64,000 nucleotides of DNA from Bacillota bacterium (GTDB taxonomy: Bacteria > Bacillota > Bacilli > Alicyclobacillales > SLC66): the NCBI GenBank assembly GCA_021828865.1, contig JAJZCW010000018.1, positions 1 to 64,000 of the forward strand, written 5' to 3'. Below the pieces are notes generated by a model that worked only from the letters and a program-made list of their open reading frames with translations, ran no database searches and had not been told where the DNA came from. How positions within the stretch are numbered: the stretch's first letter is position 1; each line of letters begins with the position of its first letter. The position numbers and the translations under genes are program-made. This document shows positions 1-8,517 of this stretch, in pieces.

Positions 1-77
1 CCCGTTACCTAGCCCGCTCCGTTTACTTATGTAAGATAAAACTTCGCGGAAAAATTAATCATGTCACCAATTCCTGA

Positions 78-362
78 TTAAGCTTCCACCACGCCAAGAA
101 TATCGGCTTCACGTACAATCAGCAATTCTTCATCATTGTACTTGACTTCAGTACCAGCATATTTGGAGAAAATAACGCGGTCTCCCACTTTGACGGACAC
201 TGCTACGAGCTTACCGTCCTCATAATGCCCAGGTCCGATTGCGATGACCTCAGCTTCTTGTGGCTTCTCTTTCGCTGTATCAGGGAGTACAATACCGCTC
301 GTTGTTTTTTCTTCACGCTGAACAGCGCGCAAAACGACGCGGTCACCTAGTGGCCGTATCAT
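78..362 (-). CDS. groES: Co-chaperonin GroES
   Basis: GroES is the heptameric lid of the GroEL folding chamber in the cytoplasm. The 94-residue protein has the family length and opens with the typical [10 protein letters not shown] segment. The mobile loop ([18 protein letters not shown], about residues 18-35) and the closing [16 protein letters not shown] strand are both present. The ATG is preceded by a strong GAGGAGGT ribosome binding site. A sigma-A promoter and a CIRCE operator lie just upstream, so HrcA repression is expected. Only 77 bases follow the gene before the window edge, with no coding seen. groEL would normally be next on the minus strand and is presumably off the window. Confidence 0.98.
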   Translation of the reverse strand: MIRPLGDRVVLRAVQREEKTTSGIVLPDTAKEKPQEAEVIAIGPGHYEDGKLVAVSVKVGDRVIFSKYAGTEVKYNDEELLIVREADILGVVEA

Positions 363-400
363 GCGATTACCTCCTCGTAAACATTGATAATTTTAGTTTG

Positions 401-427
401 TTAGCACTCACTTCGACTGAGTGCTAA
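401..427 (-). promoter_or_regulatory. CIRCE operator of groES
   Basis: Perfect CIRCE inverted repeat TTAGCACTC-N9-GAGTGCTAA, between the groES promoter and start codon. CIRCE is the binding site of the heat-shock repressor HrcA. No hrcA gene is in the window. Confidence 0.97.
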
Positions 428-438
428 TGACAATGAAT

Positions 439-467
439 ATATTACCGATTTCTCACCCATTTTGCAA
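439..467 (-). promoter_or_regulatory. groES sigma-A promoter
   Basis: On the minus strand, TTGCAA (467-462), a 17-base spacer and TAATAT (444-439). The start point would fall just before the CIRCE element, the usual layout for a vegetative promoter repressed by HrcA. Confidence 0.8.
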
Positions 468-511
468 CTAATCGAGAACGAAAAATTTAGGTTAAAGGAA
501 AAAAAGTTGGT

Positions 512-541
512 TTGACAGAAAATCTGACCTGTGGGAAGATA
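512..541 (+). promoter_or_regulatory. Candidate trpS promoter
   Basis: A perfect -35 hexamer TTGACA (512-517) is followed after 18 bases by a weak -10, AAGATA (536-541). The space to the start codon is too short for a T-box leader and none was seen. Confidence 0.4.
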
Positions 542-571
542 TTTCACAAGTTTGCATAAAGGATGAATGGT

Positions 572-1555
572 ATGACTTCACGCGTATTTTCGGGAATTCA
601 ACCCACTGGACAAATCACACTTGGAAATTACTTGGGCGCGTTGAAACAGTTTGTCGCCCTACAGGATCAGGCGGATGCTTTCTACTGCATTGTTGACATG
701 CATGCAATCACCATGCCGCAGGATCCCTCCCAATTGAAAGAACGCATTAAAGATCTGGCAAGCCTTTATCTGGCTGTAGGTCTTGACCCTCAAAAATCAA
801 CACTCTTCGTACAATCGGACGTAAGTGCCCATAGCGAACTTGGCTGGATCCTTCAGTGCCTCGTTCACATGGGAGAACTGTCAAGAATGACGCAGTTCAA
901 GGAAAAAGGCGAAGGCAAAGAAGCGGTATCAGCAGGACTTTTTACTTATCCCGCATTAATGGCAGCGGACATCCTGCTCTATCAATCACACTTAGTACCT
1001 GTTGGTGAAGACCAAAAACAACACCTCGAGTTGACTCGCGACCTTGCCATCAGATTCAACACAAGGTTTGGAGACACGTTCACTATTCCAGATATCATGA
1101 TGATAAAACAAGGCGCTCGGATCATGTCACTTGACGATCCCAGCAAAAAAATGAGCAAAAGCAATCCCAATCCTGGGAGCCGCATCGAAATGCTTGATCC
1201 ACCAGACGTCATTCGCAAAAAAATCAGCCGTGCCGTCACCGACTCTGATCGCGTTGTTCGATTTGACCCTGAAGAAAAGCCAGCCGTTTCCAATCTGCTG
1301 ACCATATTCAGCTTAGTGACAGACAAGTCAATCGAAGAGGTAGTCGCGGCCTACGATGGGAAAGGCTATGGTGACTTTAAAAAAGATCTTGGCGAAGCGC
1401 TCGTTGCCCATCTGTCGCCTATCCAAAATCGCTATGCCGAAATTCGCAACAGCGGTGAAATTGAGCGGTTATTACAACTTGGCGCAGAGAAAGCGAGAGC
1501 CACTGCCGCCACCACGATGGACATCGTACGCCAACACGTTGGTCTTGGCAGTTGA
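572..1555 (+). CDS. trpS: Tryptophanyl-tRNA synthetase
   Basis: Class I aminoacyl-tRNA synthetase charging tRNA-Trp in the cytoplasm. The N-terminal FSGIQPTGQITLGNYLGAL carries the HIGH-equivalent site, and KKMSKSNPN is the KMSKS loop. From ATG 572 the protein is 327 residues, the usual bacterial TrpS size. An upstream ATG at 563 is in frame, but the AAAGG at 558-562 is better spaced for 572 and homologues begin near MTSRVFSGIQPTG. The gene is alone on the plus strand, divergent from groES, and ends at a strong terminator. No T-box was seen upstream. Confidence 0.97.
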   Translation: MTSRVFSGIQPTGQITLGNYLGALKQFVALQDQADAFYCIVDMHAITMPQDPSQLKERIKDLASLYLAVGLDPQKSTLFVQSDVSAHSELGWILQCLVHMGELSRMTQFKEKGEGKEAVSAGLFTYPALMAADILLYQSHLVPVGEDQKQHLELTRDLAIRFNTRFGDTFTIPDIMMIKQGARIMSLDDPSKKMSKSNPNPGSRIEMLDPPDVIRKKISRAVTDSDRVVRFDPEEKPAVSNLLTIFSLVTDKSIEEVVAAYDGKGYGDFKKDLGEALVAHLSPIQNRYAEIRNSGEIERLLQLGAEKARATAATTMDIVRQHVGLGS

Positions 1556-1576
1556 GTCCCTCTCTATATGAATGAG

Positions 1577-1622
1577 AAACCCCCTTTCATGACAGGTTAT
1601 AACTGTTGAAAGGGGGTTTTTT
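1577..1622 (+). terminator. trpS rho-independent terminator
   Basis: A 13-bp perfect stem (AAACCCCCTTTCA at 1577-1589 with TGAAAGGGGGTTT at 1607-1619) is followed by a T-run. The 3' arm also contains the only plausible ribosome binding site for the small gene starting at 1625. Confidence 0.9.
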
Positions 1623-1624
1623 GG

Positions 1625-1834
1625 TTGACTACACCACAGCAAATTGAAACAGCCGCCACAACGGCGCAAAGCCTACATGCCAGTCTTGCCGCATTTGCAC
1701 TAGAAACTCTCGAACCTACGCAAAAAGCAGCCTATCAAGAAATGGCTAACTCTGTATCTCACGTTTACCTGCGTCTGCAAGAGCGACTAGAGCAACTTCA
1801 AACCTTACAGGCAAGCAAAATCCCAAAATCATAA
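1625..1834 (+). CDS. DUF1657-like small helical protein
   Basis: A 69-residue protein with a TTG start. It is predicted as two amphipathic helices (LHASLAAFALETLEPTQKA, then YLRLQERLEQLQTLQ), rich in Ala, Gln and Leu and with no cysteine or membrane segment. Length and pattern resemble DUF1657 proteins of spore formers, often found near spoVA genes; this rests on remembered similarity. The ribosome binding site AAAGGGGG lies inside the 3' arm of the trpS terminator, so translation may be possible only on transcripts that start within or pass the hairpin. It converges on tatC. No function can be assigned. Confidence 0.6.
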   Translation: MTTPQQIETAATTAQSLHASLAAFALETLEPTQKAAYQEMANSVSHVYLRLQERLEQLQTLQASKIPKS

Positions 1835-1841
1835 ATACCGC

Positions 1842-2900
1842 TTATTCCCGTTCATCAAGGTGAATTCCTTGTTTTTGCCTGAATACAGGTGGTTGCTGAA
1901 GTTGTGCCAACAACCGCTCGGATACGACTTGAATATCTCCCAGAACTTCCGTTGCGTCATCCTCGATATTCGGATCGTTAGGCGTCATTGGGTCATCATC
2001 CGACTCACCCACTGGCACTTCAGGGAGAACTGATTCCGTTTGGTCTGCTCCCTCTTGAGGTGTATCCATTGCTTGTCCCGCGACTTCCTCATCGACCTTC
2101 GCTTCTGTAGCTTTACCCTGAGAAACGGCCTGTTCCTCCCGCCACCATGCTTCAGCGGCAAGTTTCCTGCGATAAGCTATTGCTGCAAGCCAGATGCTGA
2201 TCTCATAAATCAACACCATCGGGATGACCACGCTCAAGTGTGAAATGAGTTCAGGTGGGCTGATGAGCACCCCCAACAAAACAAATAAAAAATAAGCGAT
2301 CCTCCGCATTTTTCGAAGCCATTGCGGAGTCAAAACGCCGATTCTCGTCAAAAAAACGATCAGGATCGGCATTTCAAACAACAGCCCAAAAGGGATCACA
2401 ATATTGAACATGAAGGCAAAATACTCTTTTGCGGTAAAGCTGACGGTGAAGTTTTGTTCGGCTAAGTTTTTCAAAAAATGAATAATTTCTGGGAATATAA
2501 TAAAATATCCAAAACTGATACCCAACACAAACATGATCGTTACAGGCAAAATCAATCGCTTGGCATAGCTTTTTTCTTTAGGGTAGAGCCCCGGACTAAC
2601 AAATTTCCATAATTGCCATAGCAAAAAAGGGGTCGTCACGGCAAACGCCACAACCCCCGCGATCATAAAGTATACTTGCACCACATCACCGGGTCCAAGA
2701 ACGAGTAACTTCATCCCGGCAAGCGGTCTGGAAAGGAAGTGATACAGCTTTCCGACAAAAGTCAGTGATCCGACCATCACCACAACAAAGAAAGCTAATA
2801 CAAAGATCAGTCGTTTCCTCAACTCTTCCAGATGGGCAACCAAGGTGCTATTCTTTTCTATCGCTTTGCTTCCCCGCAAGAGGAGGTTAATCCAATTCAT
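1842..2900 (-). CDS. tatC: Twin-arginine translocase subunit TatC
   Basis: TatC is the membrane receptor that binds twin-arginine signal peptides and recruits TatA to export folded proteins. The N-terminus has the signature LVAHLEELRKRL, followed by six hydrophobic segments and conserved FSRPL- and FGISFGYF-like stretches (here LSRPL and LGISFGYFIIFPE). At 352 residues it is about 100 longer than usual. The extra part after residue about 245 is a highly acidic, Pro/Gln-containing, probably cytoplasmic tail. It follows tatA by five bases, in the rex-tatA-tatC order known from Bacillus. Confidence 0.96.
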   Translation of the reverse strand: MNWINLLLRGSKAIEKNSTLVAHLEELRKRLIFVLAFFVVVMVGSLTFVGKLYHFLSRPLAGMKLLVLGPGDVVQVYFMIAGVVAFAVTTPFLLWQLWKFVSPGLYPKEKSYAKRLILPVTIMFVLGISFGYFIIFPEIIHFLKNLAEQNFTVSFTAKEYFAFMFNIVIPFGLLFEMPILIVFLTRIGVLTPQWLRKMRRIAYFLFVLLGVLISPPELISHLSVVIPMVLIYEISIWLAAIAYRRKLAAEAWWREEQAVSQGKATEAKVDEEVAGQAMDTPQEGADQTESVLPEVPVGESDDDPMTPNDPNIEDDATEVLGDIQVVSERLLAQLQQPPVFRQKQGIHLDERE

Positions 2901-2905
2901 CTCTG

Positions 2906-3094
2906 CTATTCAGCATCTTTCCGCTCGATTTGCTCTGGACGGCTATCGCTTGTTATGTCTTTCGTTGCATCTTTGAATTCGCGCAATCCTTTGCCGAATG
3001 CCCGGCCGATCTCCGGCAGCTTGCTTGGGCCAAACACTAGTAGTAAAGCTACAAGGATAAGGACAAGACCCGAAATCCCAATATTGCCTAGCAC
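2906..3094 (-). CDS. tatA: Twin-arginine translocase TatA
   Basis: A 62-residue TatA with one N-terminal transmembrane helix ([18 protein letters not shown]), the conserved [21 protein letters not shown] hinge and amphipathic helix, and a short charged tail. TatA oligomers form the pore partner of TatC. The GTG start has an AGGAGGGG site seven to eight bases upstream. It is co-transcribed with tatC; a single TatA plus TatC is the minimal Gram-positive system. Confidence 0.96.
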   Translation of the reverse strand: MLGNIGISGLVLILVALLLVFGPSKLPEIGRAFGKGLREFKDATKDITSDSRPEQIERKDAE

Positions 3095-3133
3095 GCTACA
3101 CCCCTCCTATCTTTAGGCTATCTGCGACCTTTT

Positions 3134-3721
3134 TTATTGTGCATAGATTCGACGCAAATGAAGTGAATGTAATTCTCCGATGATATCCAGATGTTGCACG
3201 TCCACGTCTCCAGGAAGTTGGATATATTTCGCCGTACAGTTCAATATGGATCGGATTCCCGCCTGCACCACGACTTCCGCTGCGTCTTGAACTTCACCGG
3301 AAGTAGCGAGAATGGCAATGTCAACAGCATGAGTGGCCGCATAAGATGCAAGATCGTCGATGGAATACACCGGAAAACTATTGTCATTATTGATTAATTC
3401 TTGAATAGAGGTTGTAAAAATGGCAGTAACCTCGTACCCCTCATCCAGCATGAACTGGTTTTCACATAATACTTGGTAAAAGTGTAAGGAACCGATAAAT
3501 ACCATTTGAACTGGTTGATCCTGATACAGCAAATGAGCAATGAATTGCTTCAAGTAGGCCACATCGTAGCCGTATCCGCGTCTTCCGAAATCACCCAAAT
3601 TGGAGAAGTCCTTGCGAACTGTTGCCGGGTCTAAATGAAGTGCTTCACTTACTTCTTGAGAAGAAACGCGCTCCTTCCCATTATCCAATTGCGCTTTCAA
3701 AAAACGATAATATAATGGCAA
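3134..3721 (-). CDS. rex: Rex-family redox repressor, divergent
   Basis: Rex proteins sense NADH/NAD+ and repress fermentation and respiration genes. The winged helix is well kept (RVSSQEVSEALHLDPATVRKDFS, then GRRGYGYDV). The Rossmann part is unusual: the GxGNLG loop is replaced by GSLHFY (about residues 77-82), and the acidic residue ending the next strand is missing (IFTTS). The first conventional start is TTG 3721, but in-frame codons back to 3749 read INLPEITAKR, matching the normal Rex N-terminus. The only candidate start there is ATT (3751-3749), because a TGA lies six bases further up. It overlaps nothing and follows mobB closely. Confidence 0.9.
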   Translation of the reverse strand: MPLYYRFLKAQLDNGKERVSSQEVSEALHLDPATVRKDFSNLGDFGRRGYGYDVAYLKQFIAHLLYQDQPVQMVFIGSLHFYQVLCENQFMLDEGYEVTAIFTTSIQELINNDNSFPVYSIDDLASYAATHAVDIAILATSGEVQDAAEVVVQAGIRSILNCTAKYIQLPGDVDVQHLDIIGELHSLHLRRIYAQ

Positions 3722-3760
3722 TCTTTTCGCTGTTATTTCCGGTAAATTAATCGTCTTTCA

Positions 3761-4294
3761 TTACCCCATCATCACTTCAATCGCAGACAAAATCCCCAAG
3801 ATATTATCTCTATGATACACTGGCAGACTGGTATCGGCAACCTTCAATGGTGGGGCTGGAACGATGATTCCCCTGATATGTCCAAGAATATCCGGATTTT
3901 TAGAAAAATAAGGGAGTTTATACGGTGGATCTCCCTCATTATCTTCAAGTAAAATCCATTTAGGAATGGGTAACTCTTTATACCCTTCCACAATCACAAG
4001 ATCCACGCTGCCAAGCCTTGCGACCCATTCATTCAAAGTTACTTGCTCCTGGCGCCTCCATTCGGAAAGTACATGCCCCGTGCTGCTCACCACCATACTG
4101 ACGGTCGCCCCGGAATCTAAAAATATTCCTGTGTCTGCATCTGGCTTCTGATAGGAAAAATCATGCCCATCATGCTTAATACATCCCACACGCCATCCTC
4201 TCGCAGACATGGCGGCCACGAGCTTCGAGATCAGCGTGGTCTTGCCAGTGTGCTTAAATCCCGCAAATGAGATCACAGGCACTTCCGCACTCAT
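3761..4294 (-). CDS. mobB: Molybdopterin-guanine dinucleotide biosynthesis protein MobB
   Basis: MobB is a P-loop GTP-binding adaptor that helps MobA and MoeA in late molybdenum cofactor assembly. The Walker A motif is FKHTGKTT (about residues 13-20), followed by the family segment CIKHDGHDF and VIVEGYKELP. The length of 177 residues is typical. Its ATG overlaps the moeA TGA as ATGA, implying translational coupling in a mobA-moeA-mobB operon. Its stop is directly followed by the rex reading frame. Confidence 0.94.
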   Translation of the reverse strand: MSAEVPVISFAGFKHTGKTTLISKLVAAMSARGWRVGCIKHDGHDFSYQKPDADTGIFLDSGATVSMVVSSTGHVLSEWRRQEQVTLNEWVARLGSVDLVIVEGYKELPIPKWILLEDNEGDPPYKLPYFSKNPDILGHIRGIIVPAPPLKVADTSLPVYHRDNILGILSAIEVMMG

Positions 4295-5271
4295 TTCAAT
4301 AACCCGCCATAGCCCAGCGCTGCCACTTCCTGCGCCGTCACGCGAACTCCTGCTAGCACCCTTGGGAGCACCATATCAAAGGAGGTGTAGCGATCATACA
4401 AAACGCCGCCTGGAAGCCCCATGATGGTGGCTTGCTCATGATAGGCGAGCATCAGCATAGAGCCTGGCAACACCGGAAACCCATAAGTAACGACATCTTT
4501 TGCCACACTGCGAATCGAGGCGGGCGTGCGATCATCTGGGTCAACAGACATGCCGCCTGTCACGAGCACCAGATTCGCCCCTCGACTGATCCATTGGTTG
4601 ATCGCTTCCACGATCGCTTCCATGGCATCCCCCACGATGGTCTGCCCAAGCCACTCGATTGGATAGGCGCTCAGCTTTTCTTTCAAGAGCGGCCCGAATT
4701 TGTCCTGGATCAAACCGCTGAACACCTCGCTGCCTGTAGTCACGACTCCTACCCGAATGTCCTTATAGGGCAACACTTCAAGAATAGGCGCACTTTTCGC
4801 TGCGACTTCTGTGAATTCTTGAAGAACTTCCCGCTTGATAAGAAGCGGAATTGCGCGCGCCACCGCCACTGTCTCTCCCACTTGCACTGGTACCAACGAC
4901 TTTTTGGTGACAAGCAGTAACTCGCCGTTGCCATTCAGTGCAGTCATCTGATCGGCGTTCACCCGCAATACGCCAGTTATAGCAGCTCGAAGCGCCGCTT
5001 TTCCCTCATGCGCTTCCTCTATCGTCAAGCTATCGCTTAAAAGCGCTTCTGCCATCGCTTTTGCGGCTTCATCCTCATGAACCTCATCAGCATCCGGTTC
5101 CAGCACATATAGGTGCTCCTTGCCAATCGAACGGAGCGGCTCAATATCTTCCGCCTGGATCACATGCCCTTTTTTGAACAAACGCCCCTTATATTGCCCC
5201 GGGATAATTTGCGTGACATCGTGGGCCAGTACCATCCCCACCGCTTCTTCTACCGCCACCTCACGTTTCAT
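4291..5271 (-). CDS. MoeA/CinA-type molybdopterin-binding protein
   Basis: A molybdenum cofactor biosynthesis protein with the MogA-like nucleotide-binding fold that inserts molybdate or handles adenylated molybdopterin. VGVVTTGSEVFSG (about residue 175) and LVLVTGGMSVDPDDRTP (about 240) are the diagnostic GTGSE and TGGxSxGxxD equivalents, and a LPGGVLYDRYT segment follows. At 326 residues it is shorter than classic MoeA (about 400), so domain content at the N-terminus is reduced. It sits between mobA and mobB with four-base overlaps on both sides. The symbol is left open because Bacilli carry both MoeA and this shorter type. Confidence 0.88.
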   Translation of the reverse strand: MKREVAVEEAVGMVLAHDVTQIIPGQYKGRLFKKGHVIQAEDIEPLRSIGKEHLYVLEPDADEVHEDEAAKAMAEALLSDSLTIEEAHEGKAALRAAITGVLRVNADQMTALNGNGELLLVTKKSLVPVQVGETVAVARAIPLLIKREVLQEFTEVAAKSAPILEVLPYKDIRVGVVTTGSEVFSGLIQDKFGPLLKEKLSAYPIEWLGQTIVGDAMEAIVEAINQWISRGANLVLVTGGMSVDPDDRTPASIRSVAKDVVTYGFPVLPGSMLMLAYHEQATIMGLPGGVLYDRYTSFDMVLPRVLAGVRVTAQEVAALGYGGLLK

Positions 5272-5906
5272 TCCCTAAACTCCCCTTCCAATAGCTCACG
5301 AACTTTCTGATACTCCTCTTGTGTGTTCATCATCCAAAAACTCACTTCATTCGGATCTTCCGAGATCCACTCACATTCTGTCACGTACCTCACATGAATT
5401 TGATCAAATAAATCTTTCACCCGCCGCTTCCCATTGTCAAGCAATTCTCCAATGACTTTCAGAACCTCTTGATGGTAACAACCAAATAGCGGATAAATTT
5501 GCTCTCCTCGCTTAAAAATAAACGCCTGTATGTCCGCATGACTTCTGCTTGCCTCTGCTACCAATGTGGTCAGTTTGAAGAGTAGAGACGGTCTAATCAT
5601 CGGGGCATCTGCCGGCGCGACGAGACCCCAACTATTTTTCATATGGGCCAATCCCGCTTCCATACCAGCCAGCGGCCCCTCTCCGGGACGCACATCATGA
5701 ACCACACCCGTAACGAACTCATTCGTTTCGATCGGTGCCTGATCCGGTCTTCTCACTACCCAAATATCCTCTGCTACGTGAGTTAGCACTTTTGCGACAT
5801 GGACATAACTCGGCGCCCCTGCGATAGGCAAAAGCGCTTTATCCGTTCCCATCCTCGAACTGTATCCACCGGCGAGTACGATACCGCTGAACGCCATCGC
5901 ATTCAA
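5268..5906 (-). CDS. mobA: Molybdenum cofactor guanylyltransferase MobA
   Basis: MobA transfers GMP from GTP to molybdopterin to make the guanine dinucleotide cofactor used by DMSO-reductase-family enzymes such as formate dehydrogenase. The nucleotidyltransferase signature LAGGYSSRMGTDKALL is at residues 11-26, with VRPGEGPLAGMEAGL and APADAPMI as the next two motifs. TTG 5906 has an AGGTGA site seven bases upstream, although ATG 5897 is also possible. It overlaps moeA by four bases and the upstream cyclo-ligase gene by four. Confidence 0.93.
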   Translation of the reverse strand: MNAMAFSGIVLAGGYSSRMGTDKALLPIAGAPSYVHVAKVLTHVAEDIWVVRRPDQAPIETNEFVTGVVHDVRPGEGPLAGMEAGLAHMKNSWGLVAPADAPMIRPSLLFKLTTLVAEASRSHADIQAFIFKRGEQIYPLFGCYHQEVLKVIGELLDNGKRRVKDLFDQIHVRYVTECEWISEDPNEVSFWMMNTQEEYQKVRELLEGEFRE

Positions 5907-6484
5907 AACGAGATCACCTTAGTCGGCGTCACCACACCGTCTATTCTTTGGTCTTCAGGCGTTACCGGAAGTTTTGGATACACTTGCCAATCATAGGCAA
6001 CCGCCAGCAAAAAAGGCCGACTCTCCTGATGATGGATCAGTCGGTCATAGTATCCTCCTCCATAGCCAATTCGTTCCCCATTTTCCCCGAAAGCCAGTCC
6101 CGGCATAATCAAAAGATCGAACTCGCTCAAACGCATTTCAGGTGATCCCGCATCAGGTTCACGGATCCCGAAGACCCCAGCGATCAACTGATCATCTTTT
6201 GCAAAGTGATGGACATGCAAGCGCTTTGTTTGACGATTGACTCGGGGGAGCCCCACTTTTTTTCCCGCGGAGATGGAGTCATCCACCAATAAATCGACGC
6301 TGATTTCATGAGGCATCGCCATGTACAGCATTACGGTGGAGGCACTCATATAGAGAGGATGAGCCATAACGGCAGCAGCTATTTTCTCATCCCAGCCCTT
6401 TTTTTGCCATAAATCGATCGTCTTTCGCTTTTCCAACACTTCTTTACGAATGGCTTGTTTTGCATCCCATAACGACTGCTCCAA
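5903..6484 (-). CDS. 5-formyltetrahydrofolate cyclo-ligase
   Basis: Converts 5-formyltetrahydrofolate to 5,10-methenyltetrahydrofolate using ATP. The YqgN/MTHFS family signature is clear: LLIMPGLAFGENGERIGYGGGYYDRLI at about residues 130-155, plus the N-terminal RKEVLEKRK lysine-rich substrate helix. The length of 193 residues is normal. The TTG start has an AGGGG site. It heads the minus-strand run into mobA. No functional tie to molybdenum cofactor is implied beyond co-transcription. Confidence 0.94.
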   Translation of the reverse strand: MEQSLWDAKQAIRKEVLEKRKTIDLWQKKGWDEKIAAAVMAHPLYMSASTVMLYMAMPHEISVDLLVDDSISAGKKVGLPRVNRQTKRLHVHHFAKDDQLIAGVFGIREPDAGSPEMRLSEFDLLIMPGLAFGENGERIGYGGGYYDRLIHHQESRPFLLAVAYDWQVYPKLPVTPEDQRIDGVVTPTKVISF

Positions 6485-6602
6485 CTTTCAATCCCCTTTT
6501 GCTTCATGGCTCCTACCTATTAATAAAAGCGTACACCACTTTACGGACAAAGCGAAGCGGTATGTTACACTATGTCAAGAAATTCTTTACGAAGGGATTA
6601 TC

Positions 6603-8498
6603 ATGAACTTACTACGCATTCAGGATCTACACGTCGCTTATGGCGCCAATACCATTCTTCATGGCGTGAATATGGAAATACAAAGCGGAGAGCGCGTGGC
6701 GCTGGTGGGCCACAACGGAACAGGCAAGTCTACGTTGCTTCGAACGATCACGGGGCTCCTTTCTCCAGATCAAGGGGAAATCATCAAGGCTGGTCAAATC
6801 CGTATCGGCTATCTCGCGCAAATGCCCCCTCTGCACGAAGATAAAACGATCTGGCAGGAAGCCAGAGAGGTGTTTCACTATGTCGATGAGTTGGAGATAA
6901 AGTGGCAGGAATTAGCCCAGTCACTCTCGCAGGCAAAAGCCTTCGAGGCAGAAGGATTAGCAGAGAAATATGCGCGTGCAGAACAGGAATTCACGAACGC
7001 GGGCGGATACGAAGTCGATAGCCGCGTGCGAAAAGTGTTGGCGGGCATGGGCTTTCCTGCGGACCGCTTTGAACAACCGGTACAGTCACTCAGCGGCGGT
7101 CAAAAAACACGCCTGCAGTTGGCCAAATTGTTGCTGGAAGAACCGGATTTGTTATTGCTCGACGAACCCACCAATCACCTGGATCTAGAGACCGTGGAAT
7201 GGCTGGAAGACCATTTGATGCGTTATCGGGGAGCGGTGCTGGTAGTGTCCCACGACCGCTTTTTCCTCGACCGAGTAGCCCAGATCACCTACGAATTGGC
7301 ACAGGGGGTTCTCATCCGTTACGCCGGTAACTACAGCGCATATGTAGCGATCAAAGAATTGCAGGTGGCGCAGGCGCTGGAAGCCTATGAAAGACAACAA
7401 GAGGAAATTCAGCGGTTGGAAACGTTTGTGAATAAAAACATCGCGCGCGCCACCACGACCAGCCGTGCACAGAGCAGGCGTAAAACGCTTGAAAAAATGG
7501 AGCGACTGGTCCCGCCCACAAAAGACAAATACGCCTATTTGACGTTTCCCGTCAACGAAGACAGCGGCAAATCCGTGCTCGAATTAAAACAAGTGACGAT
7601 TATCCGAAGTGGCAGGACACTTTTTCCACCTCTGAACCTGCAGGTGTGGCGCGGGGAGAAAATCGCCATCACGGGTGCCAACGGCATCGGCAAATCCTCA
7701 CTACTACGTGCCATTCTGGAACAATCGGCTGATCAGGGAAGCATTCAATTTGGCACCAAAATCAAAACCGCCTATTTTGAGCAGGAGTTCTCATTTGCCG
7801 ACCCTGAACGAACGGTCCTCGATGAACTTTGGGCGGCTTACCCAATGAAAACGGAAACGGAGATCCGTACACGTCTGGGTCACCTGCTCTTTAACGGTGA
7901 AGATGTCTTCAAACAAGTGAAAAACCTGAGCGGAGGAGAGCGAAACCGACTGCAGCTCGCCATTCTTTCCTGGACTGGCGCCAATTTGCTCATATTCGAC
8001 GAACCCACCAACCATTTGGACATTCCCGCCAAAGAAGTGCTGGAAAAAGCGTTGATGGAGTATCCGGGCACGCTTCTTTTCGTTTCCCATGACCGCTTTT
8101 TTATCAACCGACTTTGCCACCGATTGGTTCACTTGTCGATAGACGGCAATCCAATCATAGAGGGTAATTACCTAGATTTTTTAAAGTGGCGAGAAGAATC
8201 CCGAACAGAGCGCAACGAACCCACCATAACAGCGCCGAGCGCATCGGAACAAGCCTATAGCAAACGCAAGCAGGAACGAAGCGATGCGCGAAAATTGCAG
8301 ACTAAAATGGATCGCTTGGAAAAGGAGATTGCAAGGCTCGAGGATAAAAAACAAGAGCTGGAAATGATGTTATCGGAGCCTGAACTTTATGAGGACAGGG
8401 AGCGGGCAGATGCTGTGCAAAAAGAATTTCTGGCAGTAACCGCTGAGCTAGAAGGATTCTATGAAGAGTGGACGATAACAGCATCCGAAATTGAGTAA
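6603..8498 (+). CDS. ABC-F family ATPase, YdiF-like
   Basis: A soluble ABC-F protein with two ATPase domains and no membrane domain. Such proteins act on the ribosome (translation factors or antibiotic protection). Walker A motifs are GHNGTGKST and GANGIGKSS. Signatures are LSGGQKTRLQLAKLL and LSGGERNRLQLAIL, with LLLLDEPTNHLD and LLIFDEPTNHLD. A charged linker joins the halves and a Lys/Glu-rich coiled coil forms the last 80 residues. ATG 6603 is the real start (631 residues); the frame stays open upstream to 6450 but lacks a ribosome binding site there. Position opposite tsaD matches Bacillus ydiF. Confidence 0.93.
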   Translation: MNLLRIQDLHVAYGANTILHGVNMEIQSGERVALVGHNGTGKSTLLRTITGLLSPDQGEIIKAGQIRIGYLAQMPPLHEDKTIWQEAREVFHYVDELEIKWQELAQSLSQAKAFEAEGLAEKYARAEQEFTNAGGYEVDSRVRKVLAGMGFPADRFEQPVQSLSGGQKTRLQLAKLLLEEPDLLLLDEPTNHLDLETVEWLEDHLMRYRGAVLVVSHDRFFLDRVAQITYELAQGVLIRYAGNYSAYVAIKELQVAQALEAYERQQEEIQRLETFVNKNIARATTTSRAQSRRKTLEKMERLVPPTKDKYAYLTFPVNEDSGKSVLELKQVTIIRSGRTLFPPLNLQVWRGEKIAITGANGIGKSSLLRAILEQSADQGSIQFGTKIKTAYFEQEFSFADPERTVLDELWAAYPMKTETEIRTRLGHLLFNGEDVFKQVKNLSGGERNRLQLAILSWTGANLLIFDEPTNHLDIPAKEVLEKALMEYPGTLLFVSHDRFFINRLCHRLVHLSIDGNPIIEGNYLDFLKWREESRTERNEPTITAPSASEQAYSKRKQERSDARKLQTKMDRLEKEIARLEDKKQELEMMLSEPELYEDRERADAVQKEFLAVTAELEGFYEEWTITASEIE

Positions 8499-8517
8499 TC
8501 CACTAACTTTTAATGAG

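Noticed and set aside
428-571. T-box leader before trpS
   Set aside because: The space is too short and no specifier or antiterminator stem was found.
6450-6602. Longer N-terminus of the ABC-F protein
   Set aside because: It overlaps the opposite cyclo-ligase start, lacks a ribosome site and does not match the family; ATG 6603 does.
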